Part shown: positions 1-8,314 of the stretch, piece after piece
Layout of the letters: each line of letters opens with the position of its first letter
How positions within the stretch are numbered: position 1 is the stretch's first letter
NCBI GenBank assembly: GCA_034440135.1
Contig: JAWXBP010000246.1
Coordinates: 1 to 64,000, forward strand
DNA from: Planctomycetia bacterium
Lineage (GTDB): Bacteria; Planctomycetota; Planctomycetia; Pirellulales; JALHLM01
Direction: 5' to 3'
DNA length: 64,000 nucleotides
The notes under the pieces: generated by a model
Databases searched by the model: none
What the model saw: the letters and a program-made list of their open reading frames with translations, nothing else
What the model was told of the DNA's origin: nothing
Position numbers and translations under genes: made by a program

Positions 1-1347
1 ATCAAGGATCGCGAGCGGCCGAAAATCTCGCGCCGGGCGCTGCTCTGCAGCGGCGCGGTCGGGCTATTCTGGTCGCAGTGGTTGCGCGCGGCCGAGATCG
101 CGGCGCCGGCCCCTGGTCGCAAGGCCAAGAACGTTATCCTGATCTTCAACTGCGGCGCCCCGAGCCACGTCGATCTTTGGGATATGAAGCCCGGGGCCCC
201 GGACAATATCCGCGGGCCGTTTCAGCCGATCGCCACGCGGACGCCCGGCATCGAGATCTCCGAACTGATGCCGCATGTCGTGGAGCATTCGGACAAGCTC
301 GCCATCGTGCGCAGCGTGCATCACGAGCAAAGTCAACACAACTCCGCCATGTACTGGTCGATTGTCGGCCGGCCGTATCCGATCGACAGCACGCTGATCA
401 ATCCCAGTCGCAGCGACTACCCGTGCTTCGGCACACTGGTCGGCTGGCTCGCGCAGCGCGACGGCTATAGCGGCCGATTACCGCCCTATGTGATCACGCC
501 GCAGCCGCATTGCGACAGTTTGCAGTACGTCACGCCGGGGCAATTTGGCTCATGCCTGGGCTCCAAGTTCGATCCCCTGGTGTTGAACAGCGATCCCAAC
601 GCCAAGGACTTCGGTGTGCGCGGATTGAAACGTCTGGAGCACGTCGGCGTCGAACGACTGCGCGATCGACAAGGTTTGCTCGCCGAGTTGGGCGCGCGCG
701 GAACGCCGATCATCGACGAACGCGCCCGCGACTTGGACGTGAATCAATCGAAGGCGCTCTCGCTGATCGCCTCGGCCGACGCCGCCGACGCCTTCGATTT
801 GTCGAAGGAACCGGACAAAGTCCGTGAGCGTTACGGGCGGCACACTTGGGGACAATCCCATTTGCTGGCGCGACGTCTGGTCGAAGCCGGCGTCAAGTTT
901 GTCACCACCGTGAACGGCCCGAGCATCACTTGGGATACGCACAAGGACAACTTCAAGCTGTTGAAGAATCGGTTGGTGCCGCCGATGGAGCAGGCCTACG
1001 GAGCGTTGCTGGGAGATTTGGCGGAACGCGGCTTGCTGGATGAGACGCTCGTCATTTGGATGGGAGACTTTGGACGCACGCCGATCATCAACAAAGACGC
1101 CGGGCGCGACCATTGGCCGCAGTGCTACACGACCGTCCTCGCCGGCGGCGGCATCCGCGGCGGGCAATACGTGGGCGAATCCGACGCCCACGGCGCCGTG
1201 CCGCGCAGCCGACCGGTCACGCCCGCCGACATCCACGCCACGGTCTTCACAGCCCTCGGATACGATCCGCACGCCATCACCTACCAGACCGCCGACGGCC
1301 GCCCGATCCCAGTCTCCGAGGGACAGGCGATCCGCGAACTGCTGTGA
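1..1347 (+). CDS. DUF1501 family protein, 5' end outside window
   Basis: The frame is open from base 1. It begins with residues that read as a twin-arginine leader (SRRALLCSGAVGLFWSQ followed by LRAAE), so the real start lies upstream and the protein is probably exported by Tat. The body has features of the planctomycete DUF1501 family, which has an alkaline-phosphatase-like fold: 'FNCGAPSHVDLWDMKPGAP' near the start, 'GVKFVTTV' in the middle, and 'LVIWMGDFGRTP' followed by 'GRDHWP' towards the C-terminus. In planctomycetes these genes usually follow a DUF1549/DUF1553 gene. That partner would lie left of this window. The substrate is not known. The stop is TGA at 1345. Confidence 0.9.
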   Translation: MKDRERPKISRRALLCSGAVGLFWSQWLRAAEIAAPAPGRKAKNVILIFNCGAPSHVDLWDMKPGAPDNIRGPFQPIATRTPGIEISELMPHVVEHSDKLAIVRSVHHEQSQHNSAMYWSIVGRPYPIDSTLINPSRSDYPCFGTLVGWLAQRDGYSGRLPPYVITPQPHCDSLQYVTPGQFGSCLGSKFDPLVLNSDPNAKDFGVRGLKRLEHVGVERLRDRQGLLAELGARGTPIIDERARDLDVNQSKALSLIASADAADAFDLSKEPDKVRERYGRHTWGQSHLLARRLVEAGVKFVTTVNGPSITWDTHKDNFKLLKNRLVPPMEQAYGALLGDLAERGLLDETLVIWMGDFGRTPIINKDAGRDHWPQCYTTVLAGGGIRGGQYVGESDAHGAVPRSRPVTPADIHATVFTALGYDPHAITYQTADGRPIPVSEGQAIRELL

Positions 1348-1359
1348 ACCGAGGCGGAT

Positions 1360-1475
1360 GAATGACGAATGACGAAATCTGAATGTCGAATCAAATCCGA
1401 ATGACGAAGTGTCGGGCGTTCATGCGGAGTTTGAGTCCGATCGATTCGACATTCAGATTTAGAAATTCGTCATTC
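1360..1475. repeat. Inverted repeat, family A ('gaatgacgaa' type), copy 1
   Basis: Two 33-base arms, 1360-1392 and 1443-1475, are reverse complements at 29 of 33 positions. The loop is about 50 bases. The element lies directly after the DUF1501 stop codon and fills much of the gap before the PQQ gene. The same words (gaatgacgaa, gaatgtcgaa, tctaaatc) recur at 6003-6251. In RNA it would form a long hairpin, but no T-run follows, so it is not a classical terminator. Confidence 0.85.
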
Positions 1476-1633
1476 CCCCGCCCATTGTCTTTTTGGCGCT
1501 GATTAAAACTCCCCTCGCGCCCCCACCAATAGGGACCCCGCCACCGCTTGTCCGTGCGCTCCGGTCGGCGTATCCTACAAGGGCATAGAAAACCTCGCCT
1601 GACCCGCGATTTTTGCCCACCTGCGAGTCGATC

Positions 1634-4149
1634 ATGTTGAATCCTGGCACGGCGATTCCGCCGTTTGTTCGCAGCGTTGCTCTGGCCTGTGTGGTGATGC
1701 TCGGGACGGGATACTCGGCCAACGCCGCCGACCCGCTCGATTGGCCTTCGTGGCGCGGGCCGGAGCAGAACGGCATTTCGCGCGAGTCGAACATCCCCGA
1801 CAAATGGGATGATTCGACGCAGGTCTGGGAAAATAAGTCCGCGCCGACGCGATCCACGCCGCTCGTCATGAACGGCAAGGTCTACGTGCTGGCGATTCAA
1901 GACCCGCTTACCGAAAAGCAGCGCGAAAAGGTGATCTGCCTCGACGCGGTGACGGGCGAGACGAAGTGGGAAAACATCTTCAACGTCTTCCTGTGCGACG
2001 TGCCGGATACGCGCGTTAGTTGGTCGTACTGCGTCGGCGATCCGGCGACCGGCCATGTTTATGCCCTCGGCGTGCAGGGGATGTTTCAATGCATCGACGG
2101 CGAGACCGGGAAGACGATCTGGTCGCGCTCGCTAGGCGAAGAATTCGGCATGGTCAACGTCTACGGCGGACGGACCAACGTGCCCGTCGTGTTCGACGAT
2201 CTGGCGATCATCAGCGCGGTGACGACCGGGTGGGGAGATCAAGCCCGGCCGACGCATCGCTTCCTGGCGTTCGACAAAGCGACCGGCGAACTGCGCTGGA
2301 TCAACGGCACTCGGCCGCAACCGGAAGACACGACCTACAGCGTGCCGCAACTGGCCGTGATTCAAGGCCAGGCGCAAATGATCTTCGGCTCGTCCGACGG
2401 CGGCGTCTGGTCGTTCCAACCGCGCACCGGCAAACCGCTCTGGAATTACACCCTCTCGCCGCGCGGGTTGAATTGCTCGCCGATGGTCGTGGGCGAGACC
2501 GTTTACATGGGCAATAGCGAAGAGAATCGTGACGATAGTTCGATGGGCGCCGTGTGCGCGATCAACGCCACGCTTTCTGGCGACATCACGCAATCGGGCG
2601 AGCTCTGGCGCACGAAGGACGTTGCCGTGGGGCGTAGCTCGCCGGTGCTGATCGACGGCAAGTTGTATTTCTGCGAAGACACCGGTTCGATGCGCGTCGT
2701 CGATGCGAAGACCGGCGAAAGCCTGTCCAAGACAAAGCTCATCGGCACGATGATGCGGGCCAGCTTGCTCTACGCTGATGGCCGCATCTATGCCGGCACC
2801 ACGAGCGCCTGGCATGTGCTGGAGCCGAACGGCGACAAGGTGAAAATCCTGCAGCGCAAGCGGTTGGAAGGCGAAGAGATTTACGGGTCGCCGGTGGTCT
2901 CGCACGGCCGGCTGTATATCCCGACCACGTCGCGCGTCGTGTGCCTCATGAACCCAGGCGCGGGCGAGCCGCAAGCCAGTGCAGCGCCGGCGCCTGCTGT
3001 CGAAGCCGACGTGGCCGCGGATACCAAGCCAGCGCAGATTCAAGTCGTACCGGGGGACTCGCTGGTCAAGCCGGGAGAGACCGTTTCGTTCAAGACGCGC
3101 CTGTTCAACGCCAAGGGGCAATTGCTGAAGGAAGAACAGGCGACGTACACCGTGGACGCCGCGGGCAAAATCGAGGCTTCCGGCGTTTACACCGCTGACG
3201 CGCTGCCCGCGCATCGCGCTTCGCTCGTGACCGCCAAGGTCGGCGAGTTGACGGGAACCGCCCGGGTGCGCGTGGTGCCGGAATTGCCGTGGAAGTTCGA
3301 TTTCAGCGACGGCGTGGTACCCGTCACTTGGGTCGGCATTCGTTTCCGTCATGTCGGCCTCGACGTCGATCTCTACGACAAGCTCAAGGCGCAAGATCCG
3401 CAGGCGGCGCGGTTGTATGTCTATTTGCTCGGTGAATTCGCCGGTCCGCCGCAGCCCTCGGTAAAGGTCGACGATTCCACGCCGCAAAAGAAATGGACGA
3501 CGATCGTTCGCAAGCTGGAGTTGATCGACAAAACACGCAGCCCGAGCAGTTCAAGGCGGCGATGGACCCGAGTCTCAAATTGTTGGTGGACGAAAAGGTG
3601 CTCGCCAAGTGGACGTGGGGCATGTCATTGCTGGGCGGCCCGCAATTGGAAGTGCAGCGAGGCCCGCGCAAAGTGGATGGCAACGGCGCGATGGTCAGGG
3701 CGACGACCGTTCCCAAAGGGACGCGCAGCCAAGGCTGGTTCGGCTCGCCCGCGCTGTCGAACTACACGATTCAGGCCGATTTGCGCGGCGCCGAAGTCAA
3801 CGACAAGGTTCCCGACATGGGCGTGATCGCCCAGCGTTACAAGCTATTCTTGATGGGGGCCAGCCAGCAGTTGACGTTGCATACGTGGACGCCGCAACCG
3901 CAACAAAGCTGGAGCGTACCGTTCACCTGGCAGCCCGACGTCTGGTACACGGTGAAATTCCAGACCAAGAACGTCGACGGCAAGGCAGTGTTGAAAGGCA
4001 AGGTCTGGCCGCGCGATGAACAAGAGCCGGAAGCCTGGACGATCGAGGCCGAAGACAACATCCCCAACACCATCGGCAGCCCCGGACTCTACGGCGACGC
4101 AACCAACGCGGAGTTGTTTGTGGACAATGTGAGAGTAGGAGTGGAGTAG
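1634..4149 (+). CDS. Exported PQQ-like beta-propeller protein, interrupted by a frameshift
   Basis: ATG 1634 gives a signal peptide (RSVALACVVMLGTGYSANAA) and then 'DWPSWRGPEQNGIS', the usual opening of planctomycete PQQ/BamB-like propellers. Propeller blades follow to about residue 440 ('LYVLAIQDPLT', 'GHVYALGVQGMFQC', 'RIYAGTTSAWHVLEP'). Next comes an Ala/Pro linker, an Ig-like segment ('GDSLVKPGETVSFKTRLFNAKG') and a C-terminal beta-sandwich resembling DUF1080 (3-keto-disaccharide hydrolase) domains. The frame breaks near 3531. Upstream it reads LELIDKTRS and would stop at 3826. The frame holding 'NTQPEQFKAAMDPSL' runs on to the stop at 4149. One extra A in the run at 3531-3534 would restore the frame, so this is either a sequencing error or a recent mutation. 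Exact function is unknown; probably periplasmic. Confidence 0.75.
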
Positions 4150-4251
4150 ACGGGAGGAGAAGAGGAGTAAAGGAGACGTTTCTCCTCGCTACTTTTCTCC
4201 CGTGCTCCTTTGCTCCACTGCAACTGCTTTTTCTCTCTCTGGATTTACCGC

Positions 4252-6000
4252 ATGAAACGCCCCTGGTTTATTTTGACGCTGGCCTTCATGGCTGGCTGCG
4301 TGGTCGCGGCGGCGACGAATTTGCTCGCCCAACAGAACGCCCGCCAACCTTCGCCCGCCAAGAAGGTCATTCGCACGGCCGCTGCGCCGACCAAACCGAC
4401 GACGCCGGCGCACGAAGCCGCGCTCGCTCGTCCTGGCGATTGGAATCAGTGGGGCGGAACGCCCGCGCGAAATAACACGCCGGAAGGCACGAACATTCCG
4501 TCGGCATGGAATATCGGTGAGTTCGACAAAAAGACCGGCGAGTGGGATCGGGAATCAAGCGAGAACATCAAGTGGGTCGCCCGGCTCGGCTCGCAGAGCT
4601 ATGGTAATCCCGTGGTGGCGAACGGCAAGGTGTTTGTCGGTACGAACAATGGCGCCGGCTACCTGAAGCGCTATCCCGCGGCCGTCGACTTGGGCTGCTT
4701 GGTCGCGCTCAACGACGCGGACGGCAGCTTCCTGTGGCAGGACAGCAGTGAAAAACTCCCCACGGGCTTCGTCAACGATTGGCCGTTGATGGGCATTTGT
4801 TGCGCACCGTACGTCGAAGGCAATCGCGCCTGGTTCGTCACCAGCCGCGGCGAAGTGATTTGCCTCGACACCGAGGGCTTTCTCGACGGCGAGAACGACG
4901 GTCCCTACAACGCCGAGCCGAGCAACAACAAGGACGAATCCGATCGCATCTGGGTGCTCGACATGATGCGGGACCTGGGCGTGTTCCAGCACAACATGTG
5001 CAGTTGCTCGATCACCGCGACTGGAGACATCCTGTGGATCTGCACGTCGAATGGCGTCGACAATAGTCATGTGAATCTGCCGGCGCCGAAGGCCCCGAGC
5101 TTCATCGCCGTCGACAAGAACTCCGGCAAGGTGCTCTGGACCGATGACTCGCCCGGTCTCAACATCCTGCACGGCCAATGGTCGTCGCCAGCGTACGCCG
5201 AGATTGACGGCGTGCCGCAAGTGATCTTCGCCGGCGGCGACGCCTGGATTTACAGCTTCAAAGCCGACGCCGGGCAGAACGGCAAACCGGAATTGCTCTG
5301 GAAGTTCGACGCCAATCCGAAGGAATCGAAGTACATCCTCGGTGGCGCCGGCACGCGAAACGAGATCATCGCCACGCCCGTGGTGCACAACGGCCTCGTG
5401 TTCCTCGCAGTTGGCCAGGATCCGGAACACGGCGACGGCATCGGGCATCTCTGGTGCATCGATCCCAAGAAGCGCGGCGATATCAGCGGCGAGCTGGCGT
5501 TCAAAGTCGATGATTTGAAGACGCCGATCGCTCCCAAGCGCTTGCAGGCCGTCAACGGCGAAGATGGGGAAGTCGCCCGGCCGAATCCGAATTCCGGCGT
5601 GGTCTGGCACTACGACAAGTTCGATCTTGATGGCGACGGCGAATTCGCCTTCGAGGAGACCATGCACCGCACGTGCGGCACGGCCACCATTAAGGACGAC
5701 ATCCTCTATCTGCCCGACTTCTCCGGTCTGTTTCATTGCGTCGACGCCAAGACCGGCAAGCCGTACTACACGCACGACCTGTTCGCGGCCAGTTGGGGCA
5801 CAGCCCTCGTGGTCGACGGCAAAGTTTTCGTCGGCGACGAAGAAGGCAAGCTGACCATCTTCAAGACCGGCCCGGAAAAAGAGATCCTCGCCGAAATCGA
5901 CATGGGCAACTCGGTCTACAGCACGCCGCTGGTGGCCAACAACGTCCTGTACGTGATGAACAAGACGCACTTGTTCGCGATCACGGAAGGCGGAAAATGA
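4252..6000 (+). CDS. Exported PQQ-binding-like beta-propeller protein
   Basis: ATG 4252 is chosen over the upstream in-frame codon because it starts a clean signal peptide (MKRPWFILTLAFMAGCVVAAATNLLAQ). After a Pro/Ala-rich linker the protein reads 'DWNQWGGTPARNNTPEG', the same opening as the preceding gene. Repeated blades follow, such as 'GNPVVANGKVFVGTNN', 'GEVICLDTEG', 'TPVVHNGLVFLAVGQD' and 'STPLVANNVLYVMNKTHLF'. A short acidic 'FDLDGDGEFAFEE' at about residue 460 resembles an EF-hand-like calcium loop. It is 582 residues long and intact, unlike its upstream neighbour 100 bases away. The spacer at 4150-4245 contains purine-rich and pyrimidine-rich arms (ggagaagaggag / ctcctcgctacttttctccc) that can form a weak hairpin. 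Ligand and role are not known. Confidence 0.85.
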   Translation: MKRPWFILTLAFMAGCVVAAATNLLAQQNARQPSPAKKVIRTAAAPTKPTTPAHEAALARPGDWNQWGGTPARNNTPEGTNIPSAWNIGEFDKKTGEWDRESSENIKWVARLGSQSYGNPVVANGKVFVGTNNGAGYLKRYPAAVDLGCLVALNDADGSFLWQDSSEKLPTGFVNDWPLMGICCAPYVEGNRAWFVTSRGEVICLDTEGFLDGENDGPYNAEPSNNKDESDRIWVLDMMRDLGVFQHNMCSCSITATGDILWICTSNGVDNSHVNLPAPKAPSFIAVDKNSGKVLWTDDSPGLNILHGQWSSPAYAEIDGVPQVIFAGGDAWIYSFKADAGQNGKPELLWKFDANPKESKYILGGAGTRNEIIATPVVHNGLVFLAVGQDPEHGDGIGHLWCIDPKKRGDISGELAFKVDDLKTPIAPKRLQAVNGEDGEVARPNPNSGVVWHYDKFDLDGDGEFAFEETMHRTCGTATIKDDILYLPDFSGLFHCVDAKTGKPYYTHDLFAASWGTALVVDGKVFVGDEEGKLTIFKTGPEKEILAEIDMGNSVYSTPLVANNVLYVMNKTHLFAITEGGK

Positions 6001-6002
6001 GG

Positions 6003-6251
6003 GAATGTCGAAGTCCTAAATCGGAATGACGAATCAAATCCGAATGACGAATGTCGAATGCTTGAATGACGATGCGGGTTGTGGCACGGTCTCCCGTCCG
6101 TGACACGTTGCGGGTTTGCGATGCATGGAGACCTTCGGTCGGGGCGGTGTCATGGTCGGGAGACCGTGCCACTACGCGAGTCGCGCTACCAATCATTCGA
6201 CATTCGTCATTCGGATTTGATTCGACATACCGATTTAGAAATTCGTCATTC
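6003..6251. repeat. Compound inverted repeat: family A arms around a family B element
   Basis: The outer arms 6003-6059 and 6195-6251 are 57 bases each and complementary at all but about six positions. They have the same words as the repeat at 1360-1475. Between them lies a complete family B palindrome (6081-6172). This fills most of the gap between the PQQ gene and the pseudo-receiver gene. It looks like one palindromic element inserted into the loop of another. Confidence 0.85.
6081..6172. repeat. Palindromic repeat, family B, copy 1
   Basis: The arms 6081-6106 and 6147-6172 (gtggcacggtctcccg... / ...cgggagaccgtgccac) match at 24 of 26 positions. The loop contains 'tggagaccttcggtc', which is also present in the loop of the second copy at 6721-6812. 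The loop is therefore conserved as well as the arms, which points to a dispersed element and not a chance hairpin. Confidence 0.85.
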
Positions 6252-6288
6252 ATCCCAACGACTCGTTTCCTCGAATAGAATTCTTTTC

Positions 6289-6663
6289 ATGTCCAGGCGT
6301 GTTCTCGACGTCGGCCAGTGCGTGCCGGATCATACTTCGATTCGCACCATGCTCGAAGCCAACTTCGACGTGGAGATCGTCCGCGCGCATTTGCCGGCCG
6401 ATACGCTGTCGCAACTGCGCGCCGGCAAATTCGATCTGGTGCTAATCAATCGCAAATTGGATGAAGACTACACCGACGGCCTCGAGATTCTGAAGGAGAT
6501 CAAGGCCGATCCCAAGATCGCGGCGACACCGGTGATGGTGGTCACGAACTACGCGGACCACCAAGCCGCAGCCGTAGCAGCCGGAGCGGAATACGGCTTC
6601 GGCAAATTGGAGCTGGCGCAGGCGGAGACGCTCGCGCGGTTGGGGAAGTTTTTGGGGAAGTAA
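6289..6663 (+). CDS. Stand-alone receiver-like protein lacking the phospho-acceptor Asp
   Basis: This 124-residue protein has the length and alternating pattern of a CheY-like receiver domain: beta1 'VLDVGQC', 'FDLVLINRKLDEDYTDGLEIL' (beta3 and following loop; key residues N54, D58, D60), 'TPVMVVTNYAD' (beta4, with the conserved Thr) and 'EYGFGKLEL' (beta5, with the conserved Lys). The position normally held by the phosphorylated Asp at the end of beta3 is Asn54, and the N-terminal acidic pair is reduced to a single Asp7. It is therefore probably a pseudo-receiver that is not switched by phosphorylation, or one that uses a nearby residue. ATG 6289 was chosen because the upstream extension is translated repeat DNA. 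No kinase gene is adjacent. Confidence 0.75.
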   Translation: MSRRVLDVGQCVPDHTSIRTMLEANFDVEIVRAHLPADTLSQLRAGKFDLVLINRKLDEDYTDGLEILKEIKADPKIAATPVMVVTNYADHQAAAVAAGAEYGFGKLELAQAETLARLGKFLGK

Positions 6664-6720
6664 AGGAGTAGCGGAGTGAGAAGAGCAGTCGAAAGGCCTT
6701 GAACTGATCTCATCTTTGTT

Positions 6721-6812
6721 GTGACACGGTCTCCCGACCGTGACACGGCGCTGGATTGCGGCGCGTGGAGACCTTCGGTCAACCCGGTGTCACGGTCGGG
6801 AGACCGTGCCAC
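6721..6812. repeat. Palindromic repeat, family B, copy 2
   Basis: The arms 6721-6746 and 6787-6812 are complementary at 25 of 26 positions, and the pairing extends outward with gttg/caac. The loop has the same 'tggagaccttcggtc' as copy 1. It sits between the pseudo-receiver gene and the membrane-protein gene. Purine-rich sequence (6661-6690) and its pyrimidine-rich counterpart (6825-6870) flank it, so this copy also appears to lie within a larger imperfect palindrome. Confidence 0.85.
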
Positions 6813-6869
6813 AACCTGTTCACTCTTTTAATCCTCAGCCCCTTTACTCCTCCATTCTCCTCTCTCCCC

Positions 6870-7634
6870 GTGCTCGTTCTCCTCCAGTTCCTCTACCGCC
6901 TTAGTCTCGGCCTCGCCTTCGCTATGGCGATCACTTCGCCGAAGCAAGTCACGAGCGGGTTCTTTCGGAATCACCTCTACGTGCTGCTGGGGTTGAACGT
7001 GCTGGCGGCCGCCGTGGCCTGGACCGATGAAGCGGGGCGATTCACGGCCTGGATTCCCACGACGGCGGCCATTGTTTCGTATGTCGGCGCCGTGCTGTGG
7101 CTGTACGAACTGCCGCATGTCGGACGGCCGGCAATTGGCGTTGTCGGGCTGCTGGGGCTGCTCGGAGCCTGGCAAGAGACCGTGCTCCCGTCGCCGCCGA
7201 CGTTCGGCGACCAACTGTTGTTCCGCCTGGACCCGGTCGCCGGCGGCCTGACGCTCGGTATGACCATCGGCGCCATGCTGCTGGGGCATTGGTACTTGAA
7301 CGCCCCGGGAATGAAACTGGCGCCATTGCGCCAATTGGTGCTCGGAATGGCCGCTGCGATCGTACTACGGGCGGTCGTGAGCGGCGTCGGTCTAGGGTTC
7401 ACCGTGGCGAGCGATAGCGGCGCCTTGGAGACTGGCGTTTTTCAGGCGATGCTCGCCTTGCGGTGGCTGGCCGGAATTGTCGGCAGCCTGGTGGTGGCCG
7501 GCATGACCTGGCAAACGCTCAAGATTCCGAACACCCAGAGCGCCACGGGCATTTTATATGTGGGCGTGATCACGACTTTTCTGGGGGAGTTGACCGCCCA
7601 GCTCCTCTCCCAGCGGACGCCGTTTCCCTTATGA
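6870..7634 (+). CDS. Multi-pass membrane protein of unknown function
   Basis: The frame is open further upstream, but that part translates repeat DNA. GTG 6870 is the likeliest start and leads straight into a hydrophobic segment (LVLLQFLYRLSLGLAFAMAI). About seven hydrophobic stretches can be seen over 254 residues, including 'LYVLLGLNVLAAAVAW', 'AAIVSYVGAVLWLYEL', 'AIGVVGLLGLLGAW', 'GMTIGAMLLGHWYLN', 'VLGMAAAIVLRAVVSGVGLGF', 'WLAGIVGSLVVAGM' and 'ILYVGVITTFLGELTAQLL'. This is consistent with an inner-membrane protein. No catalytic motif or named family was recognised. It lies 7 bases before the next gene on the same strand, so the two are probably co-transcribed. The start is uncertain because no good ribosome binding site is visible. 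Confidence 0.7.
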   Translation: MLVLLQFLYRLSLGLAFAMAITSPKQVTSGFFRNHLYVLLGLNVLAAAVAWTDEAGRFTAWIPTTAAIVSYVGAVLWLYELPHVGRPAIGVVGLLGLLGAWQETVLPSPPTFGDQLLFRLDPVAGGLTLGMTIGAMLLGHWYLNAPGMKLAPLRQLVLGMAAAIVLRAVVSGVGLGFTVASDSGALETGVFQAMLALRWLAGIVGSLVVAGMTWQTLKIPNTQSATGILYVGVITTFLGELTAQLLSQRTPFPL

Positions 7635-7641
7635 TGGAACG

Positions 7642-8115
7642 ATGCAAATCACGTTTCCGTGCCCGAGTTGCGAGCAGGCCGCGCAGACCGAATGGTCGCC
7701 GGGCCAGGAGCGATTGCCCTGCGCGCAATGCGGCCTGCAACTCGAGGTGCCGGCCGATGCCTGGGACGATGGGCTGTTGCGGCGCTGCCTGGCCTGTCCC
7801 AGCCACGACCTGTTCGTGCGCAAGGATTTTCCCCAGCGGCTCGGCGTGGCGATTGTCGTGACGGGGTTCGCGCTCAGCTCCGTGGCCTGGTACTACTATC
7901 AGCCGCTGTGGGCGTTCGCGTTCTTGTTCGCCACGGCCCTGATCGACGTCGTGCTGTACCTGGTCATGGGCGACGCCATCTGTTGTTACCGTTGCGGCGC
8001 ACTGTACCGTGGCCTGCCGGACATCGAACGATATCAATCCTTCAATTTGGAAACCCACGAACGCTATCGGCAAGAGAAAATCCGGCTCGCGGAGAGCGCC
8101 CACACCAGCCCGTAG
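7642..8115 (+). CDS. Zinc-ribbon membrane protein of unknown function
   Basis: The 157-residue protein begins with a zinc-ribbon-like knuckle pair ('CPSCEQAAQTEWSPGQERLPCAQC', cysteines in two CxxC pairs). A second Cys pair follows (RRCLACPSHDL), then two adjacent membrane segments (VAIVVTGFALSSVAWYYY and WAFAFLFATALIDVVLYLV), then a third Cys pair (CCYRCGALYRGL). The pattern suggests a small membrane protein with cytoplasmic metal-binding knuckles. It follows the membrane-protein gene by 7 bases. The TAG stop at 8113-8115 and the last codons lie inside an intergenic repeat (see 8104-8251), so the native C-terminus may have been altered by the repeat. Function unknown. Confidence 0.8.
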   Translation: MQITFPCPSCEQAAQTEWSPGQERLPCAQCGLQLEVPADAWDDGLLRRCLACPSHDLFVRKDFPQRLGVAIVVTGFALSSVAWYYYQPLWAFAFLFATALIDVVLYLVMGDAICCYRCGALYRGLPDIERYQSFNLETHERYRQEKIRLAESAHTSP

Positions 8116-8251
8116 CGCCAGCGAGGGAGAGTTGACGCCGCTTGCTGACAACGGACCAAACTCTAGGTTGCTTCTACGCGATCCAACTGAGATTTCGATC
8201 TCTAACTGCAATCGATCTCAATTCTCCCTCGCTGGCGCTACGGGCTAGTGT
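8104..8251. repeat. Inverted repeat, family C ('cccgtagcgccagcgaggga')
   Basis: The left arm 8104-8133 (accagcccgtagcgccagcg...) and the right arm ending at 8251 (...cgctggcgctacgggctagtg) are nearly perfect reverse complements over about 30 bases. The left arm overlaps the end of the zinc-ribbon gene and supplies its stop codon. Related sequence recurs at 11579-11735, 15440-15535 and 51733-51806, always near a gene end. Confidence 0.85.
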
Positions 8252-8314
8252 AGAGATTGCCGGCGCAAATACTGAAAACTGAAAACTGAACACTGAAAAC
8301 TCCCCGCTCCCTCC

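Noticed and set aside
4555-5970. 471-residue open frame opposite the second PQQ gene
   Set aside because: It is antisense to a clearly real propeller gene; no recognisable domain.
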